DNA from: Nitrososphaerota archaeon
GTDB taxonomy: Archaea > Thermoproteota > Nitrososphaeria > Conexivisphaerales > DTJL01
Direction: 5' to 3'
Assembly (NCBI GenBank): GCA_021324115.1
Contig: JAJPJS010000027.1
Coordinates: 62,001 to 126,000 of the forward strand
Length of the DNA stretch: 64,000 nucleotides
Under the pieces are notes generated by a model that ran no database searches, was not told the origin of the DNA, and saw only the letters and a program-made list of their open reading frames with translations. The translations under genes and the position numbers were made by a program. This document shows, piece by piece, positions 1-9,313 of the stretch (positions are counted from its first letter, which is position 1; each line of letters opens with the position of its first letter).

Positions 1-189
1 GCCAGAAACGTCTCCGAAGTAACCGGTAGATTCGATTTTCTGGTAACCGTCAAGTCCAAAACGCTGGAGGAACTTCACAACATAGTGTCCGGGCAGATAG
101 GAAACATACAGGGTGTCGTTCACACGGAAACCTTCATCGCTATGAGAACAGGTAGCAGAAGCCCGGCTTACACAGTGGCCCCTGCCTGA
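1..189 (+). CDS. Lrp/AsnC-family regulator, C-terminal ligand-binding (RAM-like) domain, 5'-truncated by window edge
   Basis: Frame 1 open from base 1 to TGA at 187-189: ARNVSEVTGRFDFLVTVKSKTLEELHNIVSGQIGNIQGVVHTETFIAMRTGSRSPAYTVAPA*; typical AsnC/Lrp C-terminal pattern. Confidence 0.7.
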   Translation, partial: ARNVSEVTGRFDFLVTVKSKTLEELHNIVSGQIGNIQGVVHTETFIAMRTGSRSPAYTVAPA

Positions 190-215
190 CTGACACGATG
201 GAGAAGAGGGTCTAG

Positions 216-1166
216 TCACCTGCTAATACGTGTACCTTTATTGCCGGCCACTGCCTCAAGCAAATCTTCTAGCGAAGCAATTATAGAGAGTTCCCCCCCG
301 TCATCGATGAATCTAAGGGCAGCCTTTACTTTGGGTTCCATGCTTCCGGAAGAAAACTGCCCCAGCTCAAGATGATGCTTTAGTTCGCCGTAAGATGTTT
401 GTGCCAGTTTCCTCTGCTTCTCCGTGCCATAGTTCAGATAAACCCCATCCACGTCTGTTAGTATGACAAGGCTCCCCGCGCCTATGAGTGCAGCAAGCCT
501 CTCTGCTGCCAAATCCTTGTCTATGACCGCATCGACTCCGACAATGCTGCCGTCTGACGTTACGGGTATACCACCACCCCCCGCGGAAATCACCACATAG
601 CCTGCACCTACAAGTGACCTGATCGCGTCTGCCTCGAGTATCTTCTTGGGTTCTGGTGAAGGTACCATGCGTCTCCATCCTCTACCAGCATCTTCAGAGA
701 AGAAAAATGTAGGGTTTGACTTCGCAAGTTCAGCCGCCTGCTCGCGTGTATAAAAAGGTCCCACGGGTTTTGTCGGTTTCTTGAATGCGGGGTCTTCGGC
801 GGAAACAAGTGTACGAGTCAGGACGGTGACAACCTCACGACGCAGATTCCTTCCATTTAACTCATTTTGGAGAGCCTGTTGAATCATGTATCCGATGAAT
901 CCCTGTGTTTCAGCACCGCACGCATGCATCGGGAAGGCGGGTATCCCTGCCAGTCTGGCACCGGCGTCATGCCTGATTATTGTGGCACCAACCTGTGGTC
1001 CGTTTCCGTGGGTTATTGCAATGCTATAACCTGCTTCGATGAGGTCTGCAACCCTCTTGGTGGCTCTTCGAACGTTTTCATATTGCTCTTCGAAGGTGCC
1101 ACGCTGTCCCCTTTGGAGCAGCGCGTTCCCCCCCAAAGCGATGACTACTGGCTTTTCGCGATTCAT
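216..1166 (-). CDS. arcC: Carbamate kinase
   Basis: 316 aa; MNREKPVVIALGGNALLQRGQ..., THGNGPQVG, GGGGIPV, DKDLAAERLA motifs of the amino acid kinase/carbamate kinase family. Confidence 0.92.
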   Translation of the reverse strand: MNREKPVVIALGGNALLQRGQRGTFEEQYENVRRATKRVADLIEAGYSIAITHGNGPQVGATIIRHDAGARLAGIPAFPMHACGAETQGFIGYMIQQALQNELNGRNLRREVVTVLTRTLVSAEDPAFKKPTKPVGPFYTREQAAELAKSNPTFFFSEDAGRGWRRMVPSPEPKKILEADAIRSLVGAGYVVISAGGGGIPVTSDGSIVGVDAVIDKDLAAERLAALIGAGSLVILTDVDGVYLNYGTEKQRKLAQTSYGELKHHLELGQFSSGSMEPKVKAALRFIDDGGELSIIASLEDLLEAVAGNKGTRISR

Positions 1167-1400
1167 GAGGTGTGTTGCCTCCTTACAATGTGATTATAAA
1201 CATTAAATTTCCATGAAGTGTGTATGGCCAAGATCGCATGATGTCTCCGAAGACCGTGTTTGATGAATGATAACACTGCTTCATGCTCTAGCTTTGTTCA
1301 CGTTGTGAAATGAACTCTAGATTTTCGGGTCAGACTGCCGCGACTCACCGGAAGGTAGCTACGGAAACGCTTTTCTCGGGGAAAGATTGCTAGCCTCTCG

Positions 1401-2090
1401 ATGGAACGATTAAGGGTGGATCCCCTTGGCAAAGTCAACGAAGCAAGCAGAATGGGGAAGCTGCCGCCCGATATAACCGAGAAGATATTCTCAAGGATGC
1501 CGGAGCTTGCAAGCATGGTGAGCAAGGTAGAGGCTGCGGCAAGACTCACCTATCCACCCTACTACGTTCAGCCAGTCATGATTCTCGTAAAGAGCCAGGC
1601 GGAAGTTGGGGCCACCGGCGTATACTACGCAAGAAATGTTCCAGCAGTCCTTAACAATAAGCTGAATCTGTTGATCGAGTTTACGGCTCCCCTGTTACTG
1701 TATTCGTCCAAACAGACATTGCAGGCGGTTGTCGCACATGAATTCACTCACTACCTGGAACTCGTGAGAAGGTTCGCTACCTCTCCATTTTCATCACCTT
1801 CCCCCTCGACGATGTTTGAAGCCACCTACAAGGATATGCAGGAAGCCGTTCCCCCGGAACTTATATTCGGCAGGCGGAAGGGGCTTGTGAGCGCGATAGA
1901 CAAGAAATTCTCAGAAGGGTTTTCTGACGAACCGATGAATCGAAGGGCCATCAAGAACTGGTTAGAGAGGAAACTGCCCTACGTTGTCGTTAGCCCGGAC
2001 GACAATGCTGTGAAGGTTCCAGCGGCTGCCGTCATGAATGCGAACTTGGATGTTGCGGTTGTTGAAAGGGTGGCAAAGCTCGGCAGGTGA
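1401..2090 (+). CDS. Putative zinc metalloprotease-like protein (HExxH)
   Basis: 229 aa ORF with AVVAHEFTHYLELV (HEFTH) motif; family not recognised. Confidence 0.6.
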   Translation: MERLRVDPLGKVNEASRMGKLPPDITEKIFSRMPELASMVSKVEAAARLTYPPYYVQPVMILVKSQAEVGATGVYYARNVPAVLNNKLNLLIEFTAPLLLYSSKQTLQAVVAHEFTHYLELVRRFATSPFSSPSPSTMFEATYKDMQEAVPPELIFGRRKGLVSAIDKKFSEGFSDEPMNRRAIKNWLERKLPYVVVSPDDNAVKVPAAAVMNANLDVAVVERVAKLGR

Positions 2091-2136
2091 ACTCTTTGAC
2101 ATCATGCATCTGCCTAGTTGTTCAGGGTGATAGCCG

Positions 2137-3765
2137 GTGAACGAACTCACTCCTGAGGAGCTCAGGAAATTAAATGAAGTTGTTCAAAAGGTGGGTGGCA
2201 GCAGAAAGGTGGAGGCGGCAATGGTTTACGGCTCACGGGTATCGGGATATTCGAGGCCGGACAGCGATTATGACATTATGGTAGTTGTGGAGAAGATCCG
2301 CCCGCGTGCGAAATATGTATACGGCCAGTTTGAAGATATGTACTATTCGGCGCTACTTGTGGAAAAAAAGGCTTTCGAGAATGACTGCGCCAAAGCCACC
2401 CTCGGTGAATTTGTAAGCGGCAGGCTACTCAACAGGCACGTTCCGATACTGGGCGAAGCATTTTTGAAGGAACATGAGGCAGTACTGAAGAAGCGGGTAA
2501 TAGTCGAAGGGGTGCAGGAGCTGCTTGCCAGATACGGACCCTTTGCAAACCATTTGTTGCTTTCCCCAGCCTACTTCCTTTTCAACAAGCTGAAGAAGAG
2601 AGCTTTCATCTACCCTCCGGTCGTCTACAGCTACGTGAAGACATATTCGAGCCCACAATCCGTTTCGAATATCCAGTCTGCCCTCCCTTCATTTTCAGAA
2701 CAGATGGAGGTCTTGTGCGAAGAAGGCGTTCTTGTGCATGACAGGCATGGATACAGAATTTCTGAAGAAGCCCTGAAGAGGCTCAAGGTTTTCCCTATTT
2801 CTCCAACAGTCAGACTCGCCACGCTCGGAGTGAGACAATACGTCACCCATGGTCTGGCGGGTAATGTGGGTGCGGAGGTCGCCATAAAGGAGCTGCTGTC
2901 CAAGATAGGGCGTGCCAGGTCCAAAACCACCGTACCGGAAGAGCTCGAGGAGCCACGAAGGCTGCTTTCGTTGCCCGAGGGTAAGCTCGTCTTTGGCGGA
3001 GACTGGGTGGAAAAGGCTGTTGAAGAGCTGGGCATTGAGCAGCCTTATTCGCGGCGTTCAAACCCGCTCGGGGACTTCTTTTCCACGGCAGACCTGCACA
3101 CAATTGTATCCGACGGAAAAGAGACGAGATTCGTTTCGAAACATTACCAAGACATATGGTCCCTCAAATGGATGGTAGCAAGCGTAGTCGCGCTTAGCGC
3201 AAGAACCTTTGAGGCAAGACCGCTGTACAGGATGAGCAACGAGTACGAAGGGCTGACCACATTAAAGGGGTTGGGCGTACGAACGCCAAGGGTTCTTGTC
3301 GTCGCACTGGATGAGAAAGTCATGGTTCTGGAGCACCTTTCAGGGGTTCCGCTGGAGGAACTCATCAAGAAAAAGAAAGGGGATGACAGTCTGGTTCGGC
3401 AAGCATGCTACCAATTTGGCTTGACGCTTGGAAGGCTTCACCAAAGGGGGGTTACCATGGGAGACACGAAACCCACAAATGTGCTCTGCACAGGCCCGGA
3501 AATATCGATAATCGACCTGGAACAGTACCAGCGTGAAGGGGATTACGCCTGGGACGTTGCTGAATTCGTGTATTACTGTGCAACACTGACAAACGAAGAT
3601 ATGATGATGAAGATAGTGGAAGCTTTCGCTTCAGGTTATACCGAGAGCGGAAAAGAAGAGACACTCAGGAAGGCTTCGGCGGAGTCGTATATCATTCCCT
3701 TTCAACTTCTGGTGCAGCCAACCGTACTCGTAAGAGTAAAGGAGGCACTCAAAAGGAAGGGTTGA
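2137..3765 (+). CDS. Nucleotidyltransferase domain fused to Bud32/RIO-like kinase domain
   Basis: GTG start. N-term MVYGSRVSGYSRPDSDYDIMVVVE (GSx10DxD of MNT-type nucleotidyltransferases); C-term LGRLHQRGVTMGDTKPTNVL...ISIIDLEQY (kinase catalytic and metal-binding motifs). Confidence 0.75.
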   Translation: MNELTPEELRKLNEVVQKVGGSRKVEAAMVYGSRVSGYSRPDSDYDIMVVVEKIRPRAKYVYGQFEDMYYSALLVEKKAFENDCAKATLGEFVSGRLLNRHVPILGEAFLKEHEAVLKKRVIVEGVQELLARYGPFANHLLLSPAYFLFNKLKKRAFIYPPVVYSYVKTYSSPQSVSNIQSALPSFSEQMEVLCEEGVLVHDRHGYRISEEALKRLKVFPISPTVRLATLGVRQYVTHGLAGNVGAEVAIKELLSKIGRARSKTTVPEELEEPRRLLSLPEGKLVFGGDWVEKAVEELGIEQPYSRRSNPLGDFFSTADLHTIVSDGKETRFVSKHYQDIWSLKWMVASVVALSARTFEARPLYRMSNEYEGLTTLKGLGVRTPRVLVVALDEKVMVLEHLSGVPLEELIKKKKGDDSLVRQACYQFGLTLGRLHQRGVTMGDTKPTNVLCTGPEISIIDLEQYQREGDYAWDVAEFVYYCATLTNEDMMMKIVEAFASGYTESGKEETLRKASAESYIIPFQLLVQPTVLVRVKEALKRKG

Positions 3766-3823
3766 TGTAATTTGGAAAGAAGATCCAGCATGTATATGAT
3801 AAGAACGGTTTGAATCTGTCTTT

Positions 3824-4075
3824 TTACCTTCCCTTCTTTTTCCCCAGCCACTCCGTGTAGCCGCACTTGCCGCAATGGAGCCTGTCCTTGTGAAGGGCCA
3901 TAAAAACGCCCCTGCCACATCGTGGACATTCCCTCCTCAGCCTCTCGGCCTTGTCTCCTGAGATGTTGTAAAACTTGTACACCTTTGGGCTTACACGCTT
4001 TTTACGTGGCTTCCTTTCCGCCCGGGGTTTCGGAGCTTCCTCTGCCGCCGTTTCAGCTTGTGGTTGTTCAGCCAT
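3824..4075 (-). CDS. rps27ae: Ribosomal protein S27ae
   Basis: 83 aa; [27 protein letters not shown] zinc ribbon. Confidence 0.93.
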   Translation of the reverse strand: MAEQPQAETAAEEAPKPRAERKPRKKRVSPKVYKFYNISGDKAERLRRECPRCGRGVFMALHKDRLHCGKCGYTEWLGKKKGR

Positions 4076-4105
4076 GGTAGATCATCAAGTATATTCTAAC
4101 CGGAA

Positions 4106-4444
4106 TCACTTCTTCTGAGTGGCAACCTTTGGCGCCTTCTTTTTCTTTTCTTCTTCGATTATTTTCTTTCTTTCTTCTTTTGGCAGATTTCTCATGATGA
4201 CATACCTTGGAACCTGTGACTTTGCAGATTTATCAGTATAAACATGGAATGATGCAACCTGATCCCTTGTGCCATGCCTGCCCCTCAGAGAGAAGAGAAC
4301 CACCGACTCTTCCGGAACGTTAAGGTCTCCCGCAACTGCCTTAATTGCATCAATACGCGTGAGCTTTCCAGCTGAGTCTTCGAACAGATAGCTGGCTTCC
4401 TTACGCTCAAGGACAGGGTTTTCCTTCAGATCGAGCCGCCTCAA
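4106..4444 (-). CDS. rps24e: Ribosomal protein S24e
   Basis: ENPVLERKE..., SLRGRHGTRDQVASFHVYTDKSA; adjacent to rps27ae. Confidence 0.92.
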   Translation of the reverse strand: MRRLDLKENPVLERKEASYLFEDSAGKLTRIDAIKAVAGDLNVPEESVVLFSLRGRHGTRDQVASFHVYTDKSAKSQVPRYVIMRNLPKEERKKIIEEEKKKKAPKVATQKK

Positions 4445-4715
4445 TAAAGCTTCAACCTCCCCACGGCTATGGGAATAGCATTTATAAGAAGTGCGGAAAC
4501 AGTCGGAATCACTTCTCTGCTGTAGTTTTTTACAGTTTCTGCAAAGTGCACGGCAGGCAGTTGTTTGTTCGAAGAATGATAGGTTCTGTTCGGATTGCTT
4601 AATCCGCGATTAAGATTGAATCCTTCCATACTTTTTTGTCTCCTCAGCCGATTTTGCGCTGTCGAATCCTTCCAGAACCCAGCACGAGTCAAGCAAGATG
4701 AACACCTTCTATGGT

Positions 4716-5222
4716 CTACTCGCTCCAGCCCATTTCTTTTAAAATCAAAAGGGCCGCATGTTTTGATTGTTCGTCTACAGTTACTGCCACCAATCCCACG
4801 TTGGGCTGACCGTAAAGTACCAGAGAACCAGGCTTGGCGAACTGTATGCAGGGGATTACCAGCAGGTCTTCCTCACCTTCGACCACCAGCCTGTTTCTTT
4901 TTTCTTGTGAGAGCAGATTTCTTATCGCGTTAATGGATTCAGCCGTTATGGTCCCGGGCGGGTTATTCACCCTCGTTACAGGCAGTTCTCTGTTTTCCGG
5001 TGTCTGCGTCCTGGATCGCTTTTCCCTGTAATCTATTATCTCAAGGGCGGGTTTTATTCCCACTTCTTCACATCTTCGGGTGGTGTGGTCTCCCACAGTC
5101 ACAACTGTCGTTATCTCTTTCAACGAGGATAGGAATCCATCTACCTGAGAGTCCTGTATCAGCCTGCCCATCGGCTTCTTAAGACGCATCCTCAGCGAGT
5201 CGGAGAGATGCAGGTCTGCCAA
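4716..5222 (-). CDS. GTP-dependent dephospho-CoA kinase (DUF359 family)
   Basis: 168 aa; VTVGDHTTRRCEEVGIKPALEIIDYREKR..., VVEGEEDLLVIPCIQFAKPGSLVLYGQPN; conserved position next to spt4. Confidence 0.88.
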   Translation of the reverse strand: MADLHLSDSLRMRLKKPMGRLIQDSQVDGFLSSLKEITTVVTVGDHTTRRCEEVGIKPALEIIDYREKRSRTQTPENRELPVTRVNNPPGTITAESINAIRNLLSQEKRNRLVVEGEEDLLVIPCIQFAKPGSLVLYGQPNVGLVAVTVDEQSKHAALLILKEMGWSE

Positions 5223-5411
5223 TTAGCTCACTTGCAGGGCATACCTGCCCGGCTTTTTTAGTGCGAGCACCGAGGCCACGTCGGAGCCCTCAACCTGAAA
5301 TAGAATCACAAGGCCCTTCCAGTTTTCCGAAAGGTCCTCAGAACCACAGACCGGACAGACCTTTCCCTGTGTGATAGCCAAGCACTTTCTGCAGGCCAGC
5401 TCTCTAGGCAT
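5223..5411 (-). CDS. spt4: Transcription elongation factor Spt4 (RpoE2)
   Basis: MPRELACRKCLAITQGKVCPVCGSEDLSENWKGLVIL; start re-assigned to the internal ATG at 5411. Confidence 0.9.
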   Translation of the reverse strand: MPRELACRKCLAITQGKVCPVCGSEDLSENWKGLVILFQVEGSDVASVLALKKPGRYALQVS

Positions 5412-6006
5412 CTGGTTTCTCTGCTCCTTCGTCAGCTGGCTTCTTTGCAGGCTGGCCACTCGCTTTGGCTGTATCTTCCTTTATCCACTCGAGGGCACCG
5501 AGGAAGGGCTGTCTGCAGGTTACGCCTATCTTGCCCATGCTAACCCCTCTGCTCAGGCTGACTGCAGTGATCCTCACCCTGACCTTAGAGCCGACGACTA
5601 TCTTCCTTCCGGTGTTCGTTCCGACTATCACACCCTGCTTCAGGTCTGCGGATATGTAATCATCCATTATCTGGGATATGTGAAGGAGGGCGTCAGCCGG
5701 GCCTATCCTCACAAATGCACCGAATTCTGTGATCTCCACCACCTCCCCCTCAACGATCTCCTGCATCCTCGGTTCGAAGGCGAGCACATTGAAGCTCGCT
5801 CTGTGATATGTTCCTCCGTCTCCCTGAATGAGCTTACCTACAGGTTCTACGGCCACGCCGCTTACAAGTATGGTGTAACCAAATTCCGGTGTCAGCGTAC
5901 TTTCATATCTGGCCTTGAGTATTTCTTCTGCCACTTCAGTCAAGGGACCATTCAACTTCTCAGGGGGTATCCTCACCACATCACTCAGCGATACAAGCTG
6001 GAACAA
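5404..6006 (-). CDS. rpoE1: DNA-directed RNA polymerase subunit E' (Rpb7)
   Basis: S1 domain VVEITEFGAFVRIGPADALLHISQIMDDYI; overlaps spt4. Confidence 0.93.
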   Translation of the reverse strand: MFQLVSLSDVVRIPPEKLNGPLTEVAEEILKARYESTLTPEFGYTILVSGVAVEPVGKLIQGDGGTYHRASFNVLAFEPRMQEIVEGEVVEITEFGAFVRIGPADALLHISQIMDDYISADLKQGVIVGTNTGRKIVVGSKVRVRITAVSLSRGVSMGKIGVTCRQPFLGALEWIKEDTAKASGQPAKKPADEGAEKPDA

Positions 6007-6125
6007 ACTAGGAAATCATCTCTCCATAAAATTGCATGGGATTAATCCCAACGGCAGCCTCTTCCTCGTCAAATATTTTAAACTTTTGAGTGAATCAGCG
6101 CAAAATCGGAATCCAAGATAATAAG

Positions 6126-6518
6126 TCATATCCTGTCTCTTTTCACTACCGCAGCCCTGTTGCTACGAAATGTTATTACAGTTCCACCCGCGGAGCGGAT
6201 CCTCCTGATCAGTTCGTGGTCCATAGTAGCTACTGCGACTTCTCCCGAAGCTGCAGCTTCAGCAAGGATGTCGTCCGCCTTGCCCTGACCAGGATAGCTT
6301 GGTAATGATGACGCATATTCAAGAGCAAACTTCGCAATTCTGCCTCTCTTTGTTCTGCTTCTGGATATCTTTTCCAGCTCTGCCCTTACCGCATCGGGGA
6401 CACAAAGCTGCACCTTCCCCAGGGCTTCCCAGAGGCTTTCGATGCGCACGCTTGGATCAGATAGATGCATGAGTATGCTCGTATCGAGCAGAACGAGCAA
6501 CTTCCTCTCAACCCGCAA
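6126..6518 (-). CDS. PIN-domain ribonuclease-like protein
   Basis: VLLDTSILMH..., DDILAEAAASGEVAVATMDHELIRRIRSAGG; overlaps aIF2-gamma 3' end. Confidence 0.85.
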   Translation of the reverse strand: MRVERKLLVLLDTSILMHLSDPSVRIESLWEALGKVQLCVPDAVRAELEKISRSRTKRGRIAKFALEYASSLPSYPGQGKADDILAEAAASGEVAVATMDHELIRRIRSAGGTVITFRSNRAAVVKRDRI

Positions 6519-7752
6519 GCGTACCGGAGCCTATCAATCTCCATCTGTCTCCTATACGTCGGCTTATCGCAACGCGGAGACTTGAATTGGCGCACACCGG
6601 CTTGCGCAGCTTGACAGAAACCTGTCTGCCGTGCAGAGAGACAACCGAACCAGCAGTAGTTGCAGTCGCTACGTTGAGTCTGAGTATTTCGCCCATCTTT
6701 ATCGGCTCAACCTTCAGGGATTCTGAAGCTCCTACCACGGAGTCGAACAGACTCGTCTCGAACACCAGCGTATCAAGCTCTGGGGGAAGCGTTCCCGGCA
6801 CACCCAGCACACTCCCGGCCAGCGAATCGCTCTTTACGAATGAAGGGTCGAGGAGCGTACCGACAGCTATCAGGCCTCCCGGATGAACGGAGTCCACAAA
6901 CCCTGCACTTGAGCCCAGGGAGGCCACCTTCGTGACCACCGGGGTGTACTTACCCTTGCCTTCATCATAAATTCCGGGCCTGATTTCGACTTCGTCTCCC
7001 ACCCTTAGGGTTCCCTGGACGAGAGTTCCACCCACCACGCCCCCCTTGAGCTTGGACACATCTGTTCCCGGGAGGTTAACGTCGAAGGATCTGAGTATGT
7101 ACATAAGAGAGTTCGCATTGGGGTCTCTCTTGGGTGTGGGGATGGTCCGCTCCATTGCTTCGATCAGGGCGTCTATGTTCAGTCTTCTCTGGGCTGAAAC
7201 AGGTATTATCTTGGGATCCTTGTAGCCATATGAATCAAGGAAAGCCCTGATCTTTTCCATGTTGTCTAATGCCTGCTGATAGGTCACCAGGTCTATTTTG
7301 TTTTGCACAACCACCACGTTTTTCACCCCAATCATCTGAAGTGCCTGAACATGCTCCTTTGTTTGTGGTTGAGGTACCATTTCGTTGGCTGCTATGACAA
7401 TGAGGGCACCATCCATCAGGGCGGCGCCGCTCAGCATGTTCGCCATCAGACTTTCATGCCCGGGGCTGTCAACAATGCTAATCACCCTCTGGAGCTGAGG
7501 TTCTCCACCACAGTCGCCGCACTCCCCGTCTGTATTGTAACACTTTGGCGGTGGACAGCCTGTGCATTTGTAGATGGCGGCATCCGCATAGCCCACACGG
7601 ATCGTTATACCCCTTCTCAGTTCCTCACTATGGGCTGATGTCCACTTTCCTGTGAGAGCTTCTGTGATGGTGGTCTTTCCATGGTCTACGTGTCCGGTGG
7701 TCCCTATGTTAACCTCGGGCTGCTGTGGGATTGGCTTCATGGAGGGAGACAT
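6508..7752 (-). CDS. eif2g: Translation initiation factor aIF2 subunit gamma
   Basis: 414 aa; NIGTTGHVDHGKTTITEALTG, zinc-binding CTGCPPPKC...CGDCGG, VDSPGHESLMANMLSGAALMDGA. Confidence 0.97.
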   Translation of the reverse strand: MSPSMKPIPQQPEVNIGTTGHVDHGKTTITEALTGKWTSAHSEELRRGITIRVGYADAAIYKCTGCPPPKCYNTDGECGDCGGEPQLQRVISIVDSPGHESLMANMLSGAALMDGALIVIAANEMVPQPQTKEHVQALQMIGVKNVVVVQNKIDLVTYQQALDNMEKIRAFLDSYGYKDPKIIPVSAQRRLNIDALIEAMERTIPTPKRDPNANSLMYILRSFDVNLPGTDVSKLKGGVVGGTLVQGTLRVGDEVEIRPGIYDEGKGKYTPVVTKVASLGSSAGFVDSVHPGGLIAVGTLLDPSFVKSDSLAGSVLGVPGTLPPELDTLVFETSLFDSVVGASESLKVEPIKMGEILRLNVATATTAGSVVSLHGRQVSVKLRKPVCANSSLRVAISRRIGDRWRLIGSGTLAG

Positions 7753-7802
7753 AATGTCAAGACATTCCGGAGTACCATTGATAAACGTTGTATGCTTTCG
7801 AG

Positions 7803-8222
7803 CTACTTCTGAGGCTTTTTCTGTCCCTTCTGTTCTGCCTCTTTCTGAGCAGGTGGCTGTTCGACCTGCTCAGGAAGTGTCCCTTCCACCAGGACGGCGT
7901 TTATCTGATAAACTTCGGAAGATATGGTATTGCCTCTTACCAGTTTTCGTTTCCTAAAGCCTGACTCTCCGGCCCTTATCCCTGGTGGGTTGCCAAGAAG
8001 AATTCTCTTCTTTCCAGAGCCCTGAACATCGGTTCTCATGGGGGTTCCAGACCTATCACTCCCCCCCGTGATCTTGATCTTTCCGTGAATGCCGGCACTC
8101 GAAGCGTCCACGGTATCACCTATTTTCAGACCCATGAAGAATTGAGAGGTGGGGTCCTTGACCTCAAGCTTCGCAGACTTCCTGGTCTTGGGGTCAGAAA
8201 GAACGAGCTGAAAATCTGGCAT
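7803..8222 (-). CDS. rps6e: Ribosomal protein S6e
   Basis: MPDFQLVLSDPKTRKSAKLEV..., ITGGSDRSGTPMRTDVQGSGKKRILL; start re-assigned to ATG at 8222. Confidence 0.92.
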   Translation of the reverse strand: MPDFQLVLSDPKTRKSAKLEVKDPTSQFFMGLKIGDTVDASSAGIHGKIKITGGSDRSGTPMRTDVQGSGKKRILLGNPPGIRAGESGFRKRKLVRGNTISSEVYQINAVLVEGTLPEQVEQPPAQKEAEQKGQKKPQK

Positions 8223-8387
8223 GAATTGTAAAACACCTTCCTGTTGCATCGGGCCGTAGTGGGCTTGATTTAACTTTTCCGAAAGCAAACGTCCGCTAGG
8301 CAGGTCTGAAGAGCGACTGGTTTGATTTACGGGTACGAAGTGTGGCTACTTCTGGAGAAATCCGTATATACAAAAAACTCTGGAAAA

Positions 8388-9128
8388 ATGCACGACAACG
8401 GAGATGCGGCTGTGAAACCTAAATTAATAATTTTGATCGTAATTATTGTCGCGGGGTCAATTACATCGTTGGTAGCATATGATTACTACTTGAAAGGACA
8501 GGTTGGGCCTCACCAATCCGGTGGCCCGCCGAGCACCGGAACCAACTACTCGGGAAGCATAATAGGTAACTTCCAAGCTCCAACTGTCCTTGCGGCTTCG
8601 GACCTCCTTGTGAATTACACGTTTACCGTAACAAGCATAGGGAATGTACCCTCATCGGCAACAATAACGTCTGCCACACCCCCTGGCATATCGGTCACAT
8701 TTAATCCATCCCAAGTCACCATCTCGCAAGGCCAGTCCTCTGTCATTAATGCTCAGATTTCGGTATCGCAAAACGTAACCCCCTCCACATATGACTTCAC
8801 GGTAACCTTTACAGGAGGAGGATTTGTGCAAAATGAGTCCCTGTCTGTGCAGGTGGTCAAGTATCTTGTTGTAACGGTGGGCGAATCCTTCATCCCGAAG
8901 AACATTACAGTTCCAGCTGGCAGTACGGTGATCTGGTACAGGCTCAACGGGGTTCTGAGTCAGTATGACAGTGGTGTGCACAATGTCGTCTTTACCAATG
9001 GTATGGCGTCTTCGCCCCCTCTACAACAGTACCAAAGCTGGAGCTACACTTTCACGAAGTCAGGCGTGTACAATTACGAGTGTACCTATCATCTTCCCTT
9101 TATGATTGGCGTTGTAAACGTCGAATAG
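8388..9128 (+). CDS. Membrane-anchored cupredoxin (blue copper) domain protein
   Basis: N-terminal TM KLIILIVIIVAGSITSLVAY; C-terminal plastocyanin-like ligand set GVHNVVF...YECTYHLPFM (His, Cys, His, Met). TATATA about 24 nt upstream of the ATG. Confidence 0.8.
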   Translation: MHDNGDAAVKPKLIILIVIIVAGSITSLVAYDYYLKGQVGPHQSGGPPSTGTNYSGSIIGNFQAPTVLAASDLLVNYTFTVTSIGNVPSSATITSATPPGISVTFNPSQVTISQGQSSVINAQISVSQNVTPSTYDFTVTFTGGGFVQNESLSVQVVKYLVVTVGESFIPKNITVPAGSTVIWYRLNGVLSQYDSGVHNVVFTNGMASSPPLQQYQSWSYTFTKSGVYNYECTYHLPFMIGVVNVE

Positions 9129-9313
9129 TGCCAGTTTGGCCTGGAAGGTATGATCGGTTTTTGACGGACTACTAGTTCATCCTTTGCAATTGATTGCGGG
9201 AGTCTCTTTGCGGACTCTGTTATGGCCTGGATGGTACCGCCCGCATGTGAAAATGTTAGGGCTACGAACATGATTTAACAGGAGCGAAAATGGGGCAGCT
9301 CAGATACATCGCC

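Noticed and set aside
2631-3035. Several minus-strand ORFs inside the nucleotidyltransferase-kinase gene
   Set aside because: Shadow ORFs; no homology signal and fully overlapped by a gene with clear motifs
2137-3765. MNT-HEPN type toxin-antitoxin module
   Set aside because: No HEPN partner; the MNT-like domain is fused to a kinase domain in one long protein
5371-6045. 224-aa plus-strand ORF opposite rpoE1
   Set aside because: Antisense shadow of rpoE1; composition has no recognisable domain and rpoE1 is clearly the real gene
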